Positions 53,699 through 62,727 of a stretch of 64,000 bases of DNA are shown piece by piece; position 1 is the stretch's first letter; the number at the start of each line of letters is the position of its first letter. The stretch is from Rhodospirillaceae bacterium. Lineage in GTDB: Bacteria > Pseudomonadota > Alphaproteobacteria > Rhodospirillales > Casp-alpha2. The notes under the pieces were generated by a model, which saw nothing but the letters and a program-made list of their open reading frames with translations, was not told where the DNA came from and did no database searches. The stretch is from NCBI GenBank assembly GCA_016845145.1, contig JAERTE010000141.1:55106-119105 (forward strand). The letters are read 5' to 3'. The translations under genes were made by a program, and so were the position numbers.

Positions 53699-54994
53699 TC
53701 ATAACCCGAAAACCTTGGGCATCAGAAGTTTCGGTAGTCCGGTGACGAGATCGGGAACCCATAATGAAATGATGGCCACAAACACGACCAACCCGACAAT
53801 CGGTAAAATCGCCTTGATCACCTTCATAAGCGGCACCTCGCCAATTTGGCTGGCGATCAACAGGCAGACACCGTAAGGCGGAGAGATCAAGCCGACGGAC
53901 AATGTCACCGTTGTCAGGACACCCAGATGAACCGGATTGACGCCGGCCGTCGTCCCCAATCCTTGGATGATAGGCAGGAAGATCAAAACAGCGGATATCG
54001 GGTTCAACACGGTACCGATAAGCAGCAAAAAGCCGATTAGCATCAACATGATGCCATAGGGGTTGTCAGTCACCGAAAGGATGAACTGCACAACCAGATC
54101 CGCCGCGCCCAAATAGGAAATCAACCAGCCAAAAATACCGGCGCCGGCGACGGTAAACAAAGGAACGGAAAAATCCACCGCGCTCTTCGCCAACATTCCA
54201 GGCAACTGCTTGAGGGGTATTTCGCGATAGACAATAAACGATAGTAGCATCGCCCAAGTGACGGCGCTGATCGCAGCCTCGGTAGGCGTGAATATGCCGG
54301 CGACGACGCCGCCTAGGACCATCACCGGGATCAGCAAAGGCGGCGCACCAATCAACAGTGCTGAACCGACATCGCGCAAACTGGCTTTCAAACTGGGCGG
54401 GTAACCATGTTTGACGGCAAGAACATAGGTGTAGCCCATCATGAATACACCGATCACGAGGCCGGGAACCACGCCCCCTAAGAACAGGGCGCCGATGGAC
54501 ACGTTACCGAATGCGCCGTAAATAATAAGAATAATGCTCGGCGGGATGATCACGCCGAGAGTGGAAGACGCGGCCGTCAAAGCAACGGCGAAAGCCGGAT
54601 CGTAACCAGCTTTCTTCATGGCGGGAATTAGAATCGAGCCGACGCTTGCCGTGTCCGCCGCCGCCGACCCAGAAAGGCTGGCAAATACCATGCTGACAAA
54701 TACGTTGACGTGTCCGAGCCCGCCTCGCACATGACCGACGGTCACGTCAGCCACACGGAGCAGCCGTTCGGTAATGCCACCGGTGTTTAGAATGCGACCG
54801 AGGAACATGAAGAACGGTACCGCCATAAGCGGGAACGAATCGATGTTCGAATACATCTGGTTGACCACTGAGACGAGTGGCAGGTCTTGATGCAAGATCA
54901 CCAATACGGACGACAGGATGAGAGAAAACCCGATGTTAACTCTCAGCGCGATAAAGGCGAAGAAGCTCAACAAAAGGAGGACCAGCGGGTTCAT
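53699..54994 (-). CDS. dctM: TRAP transporter large permease (DctM)
   Basis: A 431-residue membrane protein with about 12 helices. Text such as LMAVPFFMFLGRILNTGGIT, FASLSGSAAADTASVGSILIPAMKKAGYD and SSTLGVIIPPSIILIIYG is characteristic of TRAP DctM, which moves the substrate with sodium. Overlap with dctQ (ATGA) shows coupling. Confidence 0.94.
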   Translation of the reverse strand: MNPLVLLLLSFFAFIALRVNIGFSLILSSVLVILHQDLPLVSVVNQMYSNIDSFPLMAVPFFMFLGRILNTGGITERLLRVADVTVGHVRGGLGHVNVFVSMVFASLSGSAAADTASVGSILIPAMKKAGYDPAFAVALTAASSTLGVIIPPSIILIIYGAFGNVSIGALFLGGVVPGLVIGVFMMGYTYVLAVKHGYPPSLKASLRDVGSALLIGAPPLLIPVMVLGGVVAGIFTPTEAAISAVTWAMLLSFIVYREIPLKQLPGMLAKSAVDFSVPLFTVAGAGIFGWLISYLGAADLVVQFILSVTDNPYGIMLMLIGFLLLIGTVLNPISAVLIFLPIIQGLGTTAGVNPVHLGVLTTVTLSVGLISPPYGVCLLIASQIGEVPLMKVIKAILPIVGLVVFVAIISLWVPDLVTGLPKLLMPKVFGL

Positions 54995-55488
54995 TCGGCG
55001 AGCCCGGAATGCAAATTGCGAATTCGCTTGAGATCATCAGGAATGAGTTCGGCTAGAAAACATGCCATCGCGATCCCCCCTAGCGGGATCGGCAGGAAAA
55101 ACCAGAATTCCGGAATTTCCAATCCAGGTGCCTCGCGTGTCAAACCCATTTCGGAGAACAACCACCCATTATAAACCAAAATGCCGACGACGAGAGTAAT
55201 GGCTGCGTGGCTGAAAACATCTATTAGTGAGTTCACGACCTTCCAGTCGCTTGGCAACAAGTCCAACGTGTAGTGTTCATTCCAACGTAACGCGAGTGCG
55301 GCACCGATAAAGATGCACCAAGAAAAAGACAGTTGGGCGACGTCTAATGTCCATACCAGGGAAACTTCAAAGACGTTTCGGTTAAGGACTTGGATAAAGA
55401 CAATTATGATCATCACCGCAAATGCGCTGGAAATCAGCCATCGCAGAATCAGATCAAGCTTCTTGTTGAACGATCTAAGTAAATTCAT
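54991..55488 (-). CDS. dctQ: TRAP transporter small permease (DctQ)
   Basis: A 165-residue four-helix protein: LISSAFAVMIIIVFIQVLNR, LVWTLDVAQLSFSWCIFIGA and LRWNEHYTLDLLP fit the DctQ family, which scaffolds the large permease. Overlaps dctM by 4 bases. Between dctP and dctQ lies a hairpin. Confidence 0.92.
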   Translation of the reverse strand: MNLLRSFNKKLDLILRWLISSAFAVMIIIVFIQVLNRNVFEVSLVWTLDVAQLSFSWCIFIGAALALRWNEHYTLDLLPSDWKVVNSLIDVFSHAAITLVVGILVYNGWLFSEMGLTREAPGLEIPEFWFFLPIPLGGIAMACFLAELIPDDLKRIRNLHSGLAE

Positions 55489-55533
55489 AAACGCTTACTA
55501 CATCATATGCGCTGATCTTGTGGCAGATGGAGT

Positions 55534-55570
55534 GGCTGTGCCGGAGTTATTTGATAACACCGGCACAGCC
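55534..55570 (-). terminator. Hairpin between dctP and dctQ
   Basis: A perfect 11-bp inverted repeat, GGCTGTGCCGG (55534-55544) with CCGGCACAGCC (55560-55570), around a 15-base loop, follows the dctP stop by about 20 bp. It lacks a T run. It may be a partial terminator or an mRNA-stabilising stem giving more binding protein than permease. Confidence 0.65.
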
Positions 55571-55589
55571 CGAGAATTGTTGCTGCGCT

Positions 55590-56582
55590 TTATTGCGCCG
55601 ACCGGATCATATTCAACACGTCGGTCAGTTTCTTCTCAGCGGCAAATTTGTCCTGGACCGGCTTGAGAACTGCCATGAATTCAGATTTATCCGGACGCGT
55701 CACCGTGACGCCGTGATCCTTTTCCAGGGTTTTCACCAAATTAGCGTCATAACCTTTGGCTTTTTCCAGGCCATGCGCGGTTGCGCTGATGGCCGAAGCC
55801 TGGACAAGCTTTTGCAAGTCGGCTGGAAGCTTCTTCCATGAGCGTGTACTCATCGAGAAGTGGTTGACCTGAATCGTGTGCGCAGTCAGAGCCAAATAAG
55901 GCGCCACTTCATAGAGTTTGCTTCCCTTGTAACCCGGAATGGAGCTTTCCAGCGCTTCCGCGACTCCCGTTTGAATTCCGGCATACAACTCAGGCCATGC
56001 GATCGTCACCGGTAAGGCACCCAAGGTTTTCCATGTCTCTGCAATCACCGGTGATGGCGGCGTGCGCATCTTAAAACCCTTGATGTCGGCGAGTTTGTGC
56101 ACGGGCTTCTTCGCATTCGACATATTACGCGTGCCGGATCCGCCCAGGGCAAGGAGCTTCAGGTTCAGGTTCCGCTTCTCGTAAACCCCTGCGTAGTAGC
56201 TCATCACTTGCGAACCAGGACCAACGGCCTTCATCAATCCGTCGAAACTGCTGAACAGGTATGGCAGGCTGAATACGCCGTATTCCGGTGCATGTTTGAC
56301 GGCGTTGTTGGTGGAACTGACCATAAAATCAATAGTGCCCAATCCCATTTCTCCAATTACAGCCGGGTCCTTGCCAAGCGAGGCTGCGGGAAAAAGCTTG
56401 ATGGCAATACGCCCACCACTTTTTGCCTCAACATCTTTTTTGAAGAACTCAGCGATGTCATTGTACGGGTGTGGTGATTTCACCTGCGTGTGGAACCGCA
56501 TGTTGAATTCCGCAGCCTGCGAAACTGATGCTATCGATCCGACCATAAACGCGGCGGCCATCAAGACATTGGTATACCTCAT
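55590..56582 (-). CDS. dctP: TRAP transporter solute-binding protein (DctP)
   Basis: A 330-residue periplasmic protein with signal peptide (VLMAAAFMVGSIASVSQA, cleavage near residue 24). Mature features: FNMRFHTQVKSPHPYNDIAE, KLFPAASLGKDPAVIGEMGLGTIDF, FKMRTPPSPVIAETWKTLGA with the carboxylate-binding Arg, and ELYAGIQTGVAEALESSI. It binds an organic acid or related anion. AGGGAGGAT lies before the ATG. It heads the dctPQM-dapA-SDR-tautomerase-bisC set. Confidence 0.93.
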   Translation of the reverse strand: MRYTNVLMAAAFMVGSIASVSQAAEFNMRFHTQVKSPHPYNDIAEFFKKDVEAKSGGRIAIKLFPAASLGKDPAVIGEMGLGTIDFMVSSTNNAVKHAPEYGVFSLPYLFSSFDGLMKAVGPGSQVMSYYAGVYEKRNLNLKLLALGGSGTRNMSNAKKPVHKLADIKGFKMRTPPSPVIAETWKTLGALPVTIAWPELYAGIQTGVAEALESSIPGYKGSKLYEVAPYLALTAHTIQVNHFSMSTRSWKKLPADLQKLVQASAISATAHGLEKAKGYDANLVKTLEKDHGVTVTRPDKSEFMAVLKPVQDKFAAEKKLTDVLNMIRSAQ

Positions 56583-56807
56583 TAAATCCTCCCTTTGTGA
56601 TTGTTAAATCTGCTCGCCGGCTACCCACAAAATCGCAAACAACCGATGTGATTCGGCAAAGCTTTGTCGACTACTTTGCAATCGTATCTTGGAACCTCAA
56701 ATTTGAACACCCACATACATAAGAGTCCAATACGATTTTTGTTGAACTATATTACAAATTATTATGGGTTTATCACGGTCGTTCATCCGCAAGGCATTGA
56801 CGGTCTT

Positions 56808-57710
56808 TCAGACTATCGAGATTTCCCGATGCAGAGTGAAATTCATCCGCATCGTATCGATAAAATGCTGCACAAGGCGGGAATGAGCTGTCTCAGTCGG
56901 GTAAATGATACGGAAGTCAAATGGGACGTCCGGTTTGAACGGTCGAATAACAATATCCTTATCTCTAAAAAACTCTGCCGTCATGGGGTCAACAAGTCCA
57001 ACGCCAATCCCCTGCGCGGCCAAGGCACATACGGAAAACGAAGGTTGGGTCTCAATTCGAATATTGCGCCGAATGTTGGCACGGTTAAACAGTTGGTCGA
57101 CGTGCAGTGCTGCGAGCGTATGTTGTGCCAATGAAATGAAGGGTTCGTTTTCGAGATCAGGGGGCCGGACAATCTCCTTGTCGCCCAGGGGGTGACCTGC
57201 CGGCCCGGTGAACACACAGTGCGTACGAAATGAATGTGCAATTTCAACGCCAGCCTGGTCCAGCGTCAGCGTGCCAACCCCAATATCGAAATGACGAGCG
57301 GAAACCCATTCGACGATACGGGGGGAGCTTTGCACCTCTAGTGAAATCTTGATGTCCGGGTTGATATCATGGAATTTTTTGATCGTCGCCGGCAGAATTT
57401 CGAGGCACACGGCTGGCATGGCAACGATACGCAAATGACCACGTCGTAGATCTCTTATTTCCTGGGCTGCTTTCTTGAGGCTTTCGACGCCGACGAAGGT
57501 GCGCTCAAGCTCTTCGTAAAAATTGATGCCTTCTGGCGAAGGATGCAGGCGCCCCTTACGCCTGATGAACAGCTTGAACCCGACGGCGTGCTCCAAATCC
57601 GCAATCAGCCGGCTCACGCCCGGCTGCGAAACGTTTAACATCTCGGCAGCGCCCGTTACACTGCCGACCACCATAACGGCGCGAAACGCTTCGAGTTGTC
57701 GTAAGTTCAT
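56808..57710 (-). CDS. LysR-family transcriptional regulator
   Basis: A 300-residue LysR-type regulator: the N-terminal helix-turn-helix (MNLRQLEAFRAVMVVGSVTG, AAEMLNVSQPGVSRLIADLE), then a LysR substrate-binding domain. The ATG at 57710 matches the family start; the longer frame adds unrelated residues. It is divergent from the plus-strand flavoprotein operon and upstream of dctP on the same strand, so it probably controls one or both. Confidence 0.9.
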   Translation of the reverse strand: MNLRQLEAFRAVMVVGSVTGAAEMLNVSQPGVSRLIADLEHAVGFKLFIRRKGRLHPSPEGINFYEELERTFVGVESLKKAAQEIRDLRRGHLRIVAMPAVCLEILPATIKKFHDINPDIKISLEVQSSPRIVEWVSARHFDIGVGTLTLDQAGVEIAHSFRTHCVFTGPAGHPLGDKEIVRPPDLENEPFISLAQHTLAALHVDQLFNRANIRRNIRIETQPSFSVCALAAQGIGVGLVDPMTAEFFRDKDIVIRPFKPDVPFDFRIIYPTETAHSRLVQHFIDTMRMNFTLHREISIV

Positions 57711-57787
57711 ATGGCTTCCAGTTGGCTGCGCTAAAATCGTCAAGCAAACTCCAGATAGCACGACCATAACAAAATTTTATACAGTGC

Positions 57788-57811
57788 TGACATAATTATA
57801 TTGGATTGTCA
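57788..57811. promoter_or_regulatory. Weak inverted repeat in the lysR/flavoprotein promoter
   Basis: TGACA (57788-57792) and TGTCA (57807-57811) are inverted, 14 bases apart, in an AT-rich 136-bp gap between the divergent lysR and flavoprotein genes. The position suits a LysR-type binding site, but short arms make it uncertain. Confidence 0.3.
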
Positions 57812-57846
57812 TAGATGTTGGTGGTCCAATTGCCCTCAAGAACCTC

Positions 57847-59565
57847 ATGAACAGTTCCAGTTTGGGCATGATCGATAGAACGATTGATACGGATATTCTA
57901 ATCATCGGTGGCGGTGGCGGTGGATTGCGCGCCGCTGTTGAAGCCGATGCCGCGGGCGCTCGCGTCCTTGTCGTATCAAAAGGGATCGTTGGCAAAAGCG
58001 GGTTAACACAAACTGCCGTGACGGGGTTTCAGGTTGCGCTGGGCAATGCGGATGCTAGAGACAATCCGTCCATTCATTTCGAAGACTCCATGCGTGGCAG
58101 CTATGGCATCGCCGATGCGGAACTCGTAAGGATCTTTACCAACGAAGCTCAAATGGCGGTCGAAGATATTGAGTCCTTCGGCGCCCGCTTTGATCGCGAC
58201 GCTGACGGCGAACTCATTCAAAGGGGGCTGGATTCGTCACAAACCTATCCGCGCTCCATTCGCAAGGGTGATTCACTGGGCACGCCCATTATGCAGGCGT
58301 TGCGGAAACAGGTAAAAAAACAGGAGATTGCTTGTCTCCAAGAAATTCTGGTCTCCCGGCTGCTGGTTGTTGACGGGCAGGCAACCGGCGCCGTAGCCAT
58401 TGATTTTCGTACCGGTCAGTTACTTCACATCTCGGCGCGAGCTGTGATCATGGCCACCGGTGGCGGCAGTGAGGTTTTCCCGGTTCACAGCAATACCCCG
58501 GACGCAACGGGTGATGGAGCCATTTTAGGCCTTGAGGCCGGCGCCGAGCTAGTCGACATGGAATTCGTCCTCATGCTCGGTCATGCGGTTCTGCACCCGG
58601 AGCCGGTTCGCGGCGTTTTGTTTACTTATCAATATCTTCTGCCAAAAGGTGCGCGCAGCCCCTACAATAGCGAAGGGGATTCATTTCTCGCCAAATACGA
58701 CCCTGAAGGAAGCGACAACCCGGCCCGCCACATCTACGCGCGAGCGATATTTGGCGAGGTGCGGGCGGGGCGCGGCAGCCCGCACGGTGGTGTCTTTTTC
58801 GATCCGGGATCGCTTCCTTTGGAAACCGTCGAGAATGTCCTTCCGTCTCAAACAAAGCTATTGCAAACGTTAGGCGTCGATATGGGCAAGCCGATCGAGG
58901 TCGGGGTTGCCGCGCACTATTTTTGCGGCGGGATCAAGATCGGAGGCCATGGGCAAACAAACATCAAGGGCCTCTATGCCGTTGGTGAATGCTCGGGCGG
59001 GCCACATGGCGCGGCCCGGGTTGGAGGCAACTCTCTCACTGAAGTTCTGGTATTTGGCAAGCGTGCAGGGCGCCATGCGGCTGAATCCATCGTGTCGACG
59101 GCGCCGACAACGACGAAGCCAGATATGATCGAAAGAGAATGCGAACGCATACTCTCTTTGCTGAATTCGAAACAAAGCCCCGGCTTCAGGCCGGCTGAAA
59201 TCATCGATCAACTGAAGCAGACCATGGGCGAGAATGTCGGCGTTGTCAGAAATGCGTCGGGGCTTCGCCGGGCGCTCATGGATATCGAGAGAATATGTTC
59301 GGAAGATTTGCCGTCCATGACCCTGGCCAATCATGATCGAGCCGCCAATTACGACTGGATTCAAGCGATTGAGGCAATTTCTATGCTGAAACTTAGCGAG
59401 GTGATCACAACCGCTGCTCTTGAACGCAAAGAAAGCCGGGGTGCGCACTACCGCGAAGACTTCGAAAATCAAGACGATGAACATTGGAAACGAAACATCA
59501 TTGTTCAATCTGAGAACGGTGTCATTTCAACCAAACTGTCCCCACTGATTGCCGAGGCAGAGTGA
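57847..59565 (+). CDS. Fumarate reductase/succinate dehydrogenase-like flavoprotein
   Basis: A 572-residue FAD protein of the SdhA/FrdA/AprA superfamily: GGGGGGLRAAVEADAAGARV, SGLTQTAVTGFQVALGNAD, GTPIMQALRKQVK, ATGGGSEVFPVHSNTPDATG, and a C-terminal HYFCGGIKIGGHGQTNIKG with VGECSGGPHGAARVGGNSLT. The His that binds FAD covalently in SdhA is not apparent. Paired with a small [2Fe-2S] protein, it would act as a soluble dehydrogenase or reductase. ATG at 57847; an in-frame ATG at 57868 is an alternative. Confidence 0.86.
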   Translation: MNSSSLGMIDRTIDTDILIIGGGGGGLRAAVEADAAGARVLVVSKGIVGKSGLTQTAVTGFQVALGNADARDNPSIHFEDSMRGSYGIADAELVRIFTNEAQMAVEDIESFGARFDRDADGELIQRGLDSSQTYPRSIRKGDSLGTPIMQALRKQVKKQEIACLQEILVSRLLVVDGQATGAVAIDFRTGQLLHISARAVIMATGGGSEVFPVHSNTPDATGDGAILGLEAGAELVDMEFVLMLGHAVLHPEPVRGVLFTYQYLLPKGARSPYNSEGDSFLAKYDPEGSDNPARHIYARAIFGEVRAGRGSPHGGVFFDPGSLPLETVENVLPSQTKLLQTLGVDMGKPIEVGVAAHYFCGGIKIGGHGQTNIKGLYAVGECSGGPHGAARVGGNSLTEVLVFGKRAGRHAAESIVSTAPTTTKPDMIERECERILSLLNSKQSPGFRPAEIIDQLKQTMGENVGVVRNASGLRRALMDIERICSEDLPSMTLANHDRAANYDWIQAIEAISMLKLSEVITTAALERKESRGAHYREDFENQDDEHWKRNIIVQSENGVISTKLSPLIAEAE

Positions 59566-59569
59566 TCGA

Positions 59570-59878
59570 ATGCGCTTCAATCTGAAAGTATCCCGATTTG
59601 ATCCAAGCAAGGAAGAATCACCGCACCTTGAAACCTATGAATATGAGGCGGAAGGACAACTCAACGTCATACAAGCGATCCGCCGGGTTTTTCAAACGGT
59701 TGACGGCACGCTGTCGTTCCGAGACACCGACTGCCATCGTGGCGTTTGCGGACTTTGCTCCATGATGATTGACGGCAACCGACGTTTGGCCTGCATGTGT
59801 ATTGCGGAAGATGGCATGACAGTCGCACCACCACCAAATCGAAAGGTGATAAAGGATCTCTTGTTTGAATTGGATTGA
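59570..59878 (+). CDS. Stand-alone [2Fe-2S] protein, SdhB N-terminal half
   Basis: A 102-residue protein like the first domain of succinate dehydrogenase iron-sulfur subunits: LNVIQAIRRVFQTVDGTLSF, then the cluster motif CHRGVCGLCSMMIDGNRRLAC. It ends shortly after MTVAPPPNRKVIKDLLFELD, so the C-terminal domain with [4Fe-4S] and [3Fe-4S] centres is missing. It starts 4 bp after the flavoprotein stop and probably serves as its redox partner. Confidence 0.82.
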   Translation: MRFNLKVSRFDPSKEESPHLETYEYEAEGQLNVIQAIRRVFQTVDGTLSFRDTDCHRGVCGLCSMMIDGNRRLACMCIAEDGMTVAPPPNRKVIKDLLFELD

Positions 59879-59940
59879 GCCAAGGGCATAGTGACGAACG
59901 CCTGTTGACCGAGCGGGCGAACCAAGGGAAAGGCGTTGAT

Positions 59941-61062
59941 TTGAGCGTCTCAATTTCAACAAGACCAGCGTACGAAGTCGCCGTCATCGGCGGTGGCTTA
60001 CTCGGCGGGGCAATCGCCTACGGACTGGCCAAGCTCGGATTGAAAACGGCGATGGTAGACGAAGGTGACATCGCCCACCGTGCCGCCCGCGGCAACACCT
60101 CCCTAGTTTGGGTGCAAGGCAAGGGATATGGTTGTCCAGCCTACGCGGCGTGGACGGTACGAGCTGCCAAGGCCTGGCCTGTATTCGCCGCCGAACTCAA
60201 AGAGCTGACCGGCGTCGATGTCAACTACCGGCGCACCGGCGGCCTGAAGTTCTGCCTCGATGACGGGGAATTCGAATGCCGTCACAAGTTGATCGATGGG
60301 ATCGAACCGGAATCTCCGGAAGCTCGTTCTGAGATGCTTGACCGGCAGGCCCTTCTCGATATTTATCCGGAAATCGGCCCGCAAGTGGCCGGCGCCTCCT
60401 ATAACCCTATGGATGGCCAAGTCAATTCGCTGCTGTTATGGCGAGCCCTGCACCAGGGATTCCAACAGCATAGCGGCCATTATCTGCCCCGGCATTCGGT
60501 TGGCAGCATCCGCCAAATCGAAAACGGATTTGAACTGGTAACCATGAACGGATCCGTACAGGCGGAAAAGATCCTCCTCGCTGCTGGCGTAGCAAATGCA
60601 AGGTTTGCCGCGCAGCTTGGCTTAAAAGGGGGCGTTCGTCCGGTCCGCGGCCAGGTACTAGTCTCCGAAAAGCTGCCATTACTCTTTCCCGTTCCGGCGA
60701 CTGACCTAGTACAGACTGATACTGGGGGGGTGCTGATTGGCAATGTGGAGGAAGATGCCGACTTTGACGAAAGAACCAACATGAGAGTTCTTGCAAGCAT
60801 GGCGCGGCGCGCCGTGGCCACCTTTCCGTCCCTCGAAACAGTGCAACTCGTCCGTTCCTGGGCGGCTCTACGGGTAATGACAGAGGACGGTAATCCGCTG
60901 TACCAGAGATCGGACAGCCACCCGCGGGCCTTCGCCGCCTCGACGCACAGCGGCGTCACCCTGACACCGCTGCATGCCACCATGCTGGCCCGCTGGATCG
61001 CCGGGCTGGAAATCGACCCGGCCATCGCGGATTTCGGACCGGAGCAGCGCTATGTTCATTGA
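59941..61062 (+). CDS. DadA-like FAD-dependent oxidoreductase
   Basis: A protein of about 373 residues in the D-amino-acid dehydrogenase/glycine oxidase family. VAVIGGGLLGGAIAYGLAKLG is the FAD-binding loop; GVRPVRGQVLVSEKLP, VLIGNVEEDADFDERTN and AFAASTHSGVTLTPLHA are typical. The start is uncertain: TTG at 59941 has GGGAAAGG before it, and TTG at 59875, overlapping the previous stop, would add 22 residues. It resembles LhpB-type subunits, followed here by the partner subunits that such heteromeric enzymes need. Confidence 0.83.
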   Translation: MSVSISTRPAYEVAVIGGGLLGGAIAYGLAKLGLKTAMVDEGDIAHRAARGNTSLVWVQGKGYGCPAYAAWTVRAAKAWPVFAAELKELTGVDVNYRRTGGLKFCLDDGEFECRHKLIDGIEPESPEARSEMLDRQALLDIYPEIGPQVAGASYNPMDGQVNSLLLWRALHQGFQQHSGHYLPRHSVGSIRQIENGFELVTMNGSVQAEKILLAAGVANARFAAQLGLKGGVRPVRGQVLVSEKLPLLFPVPATDLVQTDTGGVLIGNVEEDADFDERTNMRVLASMARRAVATFPSLETVQLVRSWAALRVMTEDGNPLYQRSDSHPRAFAASTHSGVTLTPLHATMLARWIAGLEIDPAIADFGPEQRYVH

Positions 61063-61345
61063 CCTGGCCACCGATCGGCCGACGGTAACAATTCACATCG
61101 ATGGCTCCCCCTATACCGTTGCCGCCGACCTGAGCGTAGCTGCTGCCCTACTGTCCGCCGGCGTCTTCAGCTTGCGGGACAGATCCTTCGGCGGTGCCCA
61201 GGGACCTTTCTGCATGATGGGAGTCTGTTTTGAATGCCTGTGCACAATCGACGGTCAACCCAACCGGCAGGCCTGCCTGGAAACCGTGAGCCATGAGATG
61301 GTCATCGTCACCCGGTGTGCCACTGCCGGAGAGGATCAGACGTGA
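61052..61345 (+). CDS. [2Fe-2S] subunit, HcnA/LhpF-like
   Basis: A 97-residue (2Fe-2S)-binding protein: VTIHIDGSPYTVAADLSVAAAL, then GPFCMMGVCFECLCTIDG and RQACLETV. This is the Fer2_4 type that is part of heteromeric FAD dehydrogenases (HcnA, LhpF, SoxA-like N-domain). It overlaps the DadA-like gene end by 11 bases and the next gene start by 4, showing co-translation. Confidence 0.87.
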   Translation: MFIDLATDRPTVTIHIDGSPYTVAADLSVAAALLSAGVFSLRDRSFGGAQGPFCMMGVCFECLCTIDGQPNRQACLETVSHEMVIVTRCATAGEDQT

Positions 61346-62727
61346 GTGGCGACAGTTGCCAACTTGCCGTGATCGGTGCCGGACCAGCCGGCCTGGCTGC
61401 AGCCATCGAAGCCTCTGCCGAGGGGCTATCGGTCGTGGTGCTCGATGAACAGCCATCGCCCGGTGGACAAATCTACCGTTCTCTGGAACAACAGACAAAC
61501 GGTCAGCGACCGAGCCTCGGTTTAGACTACGAGCAAGGGCAACCGTTGCTGCGGGCTTTTCGCGACAGCGGCGCTGACTACCTGCCTCTTTCCCAGGTTT
61601 GGGAAATAACCCCCCAGCGACACATTCATTATAACCGAGACGGCATCAGCCGATGCCTTCGAGCCGAGTTTTTGATCATCGCCGGTGGCGCCCAAGAACG
61701 GCCGGTGCCGGTACCTGGCTGGACCTTACCCGGGGTGATGACGGCAGGAGCGGCGCAAATTCTGCTTAAATCAGCCGCACTAGGCGCCCCAAAGGCCGTA
61801 TTTGCCGGCAGCGGTCCCTTGCTTTACCTGATCGCCTGGCAGTACCTGCAGGCGGGTTTGCCTATCGCCGCCGTATTGGAAACGACCCCCCGGACCAACT
61901 ATCTGCGAGCGGCACCATATTTGCCGGCGGCGCTTAACCTGCCCAGCTATCTGACAAAAGGATTCTCGATGATGGCTGCCCTGCGCCGGGCCGGTGTCCC
62001 TTGGATCAAAGGGGTCACCGGTCTAAGGGCTGAAGGCGACAAACGACTGGAGGCCGTTGCCTACCGTGTAAACGGCGACTGGCGGTATTTTGGGAGCGAT
62101 CACCTGTTTCTGCACCAGGGCATCGTACCCAACACGAACCTAACTGTTTCTATCGGCTGCCGCCATGTTTGGAATGAGCGTCAGGCCTGCTGGCACGTTC
62201 AGCAGGACGATTGGGGTGTCACTTCCGTCGAAGGTGTGACGGTGGCCGGCGACGGTGGCAGCATCGGTGGCGCCATTGCTGCCCAACTACAAGGGCGGGT
62301 AGCGGCGCTTGACGCGGCGCACCGCCAGGGTTCACTAAGCGGAGCCGAACGTGACCAGCGAGCCCGCCCCCTTCGCCGGCTTCTTACCAAGGAATATCGG
62401 GTCCGAGCCTTCCTCGACACGCTGTACCGTCCGGCTGACTGGTTGCGGCGGCCGATGGAGGATGAAACCGTGGTTTGCCGCTGTGAAGGGGTCACTGCCA
62501 GCGAGGTCCGGGCGGCGGCGGCCCTCGGCTGTCCGGGGCCCAACCAGTTGAAGGCTTTCACCCGGGCCGGCATGGGCCCATGCCAGAGCCGCCAGTGCGC
62601 CCTCACCGTCGGCGAATTGATAGCGGAAACGTCGGGCATGGAGATGGCCGAGATCGGCTATCTTCGGACCCGGCCGCCGGTCAAGCCGATTACCCTGGGG
62701 AGCCTAGCCACTTTCGACGATAGCTGA
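61342..62727 (+). CDS. NAD(P)/FAD-dependent oxidoreductase, HcnB/LhpE-like
   Basis: A 461-residue pyridine-nucleotide-disulfide-type flavoprotein: LAVIGAGPAGLAAAIEAS, VLDEQPSPGGQIYRSLE, IIAGGAQERPVPVPGWTLPG and KAVFAGSGPLLYLIAWQYLQ. The C-terminal Fer2_BFD-type [2Fe-2S] domain has CRCEGVTASEVRAAAALGC and CQSRQCA. With the two preceding genes it forms a three-subunit dehydrogenase like LhpBEF or HcnABC. GTG start at 61342 overlapping the previous stop. Confidence 0.87.
   Translation: MSGDSCQLAVIGAGPAGLAAAIEASAEGLSVVVLDEQPSPGGQIYRSLEQQTNGQRPSLGLDYEQGQPLLRAFRDSGADYLPLSQVWEITPQRHIHYNRDGISRCLRAEFLIIAGGAQERPVPVPGWTLPGVMTAGAAQILLKSAALGAPKAVFAGSGPLLYLIAWQYLQAGLPIAAVLETTPRTNYLRAAPYLPAALNLPSYLTKGFSMMAALRRAGVPWIKGVTGLRAEGDKRLEAVAYRVNGDWRYFGSDHLFLHQGIVPNTNLTVSIGCRHVWNERQACWHVQQDDWGVTSVEGVTVAGDGGSIGGAIAAQLQGRVAALDAAHRQGSLSGAERDQRARPLRRLLTKEYRVRAFLDTLYRPADWLRRPMEDETVVCRCEGVTASEVRAAAALGCPGPNQLKAFTRAGMGPCQSRQCALTVGELIAETSGMEMAEIGYLRTRPPVKPITLGSLATFDDS

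Noticed and set aside
56664..57134. Plus-strand frame of 156 codons over the end of lysR
   Set aside because: It lies antisense to a clear LysR gene and has no resemblance to any family.
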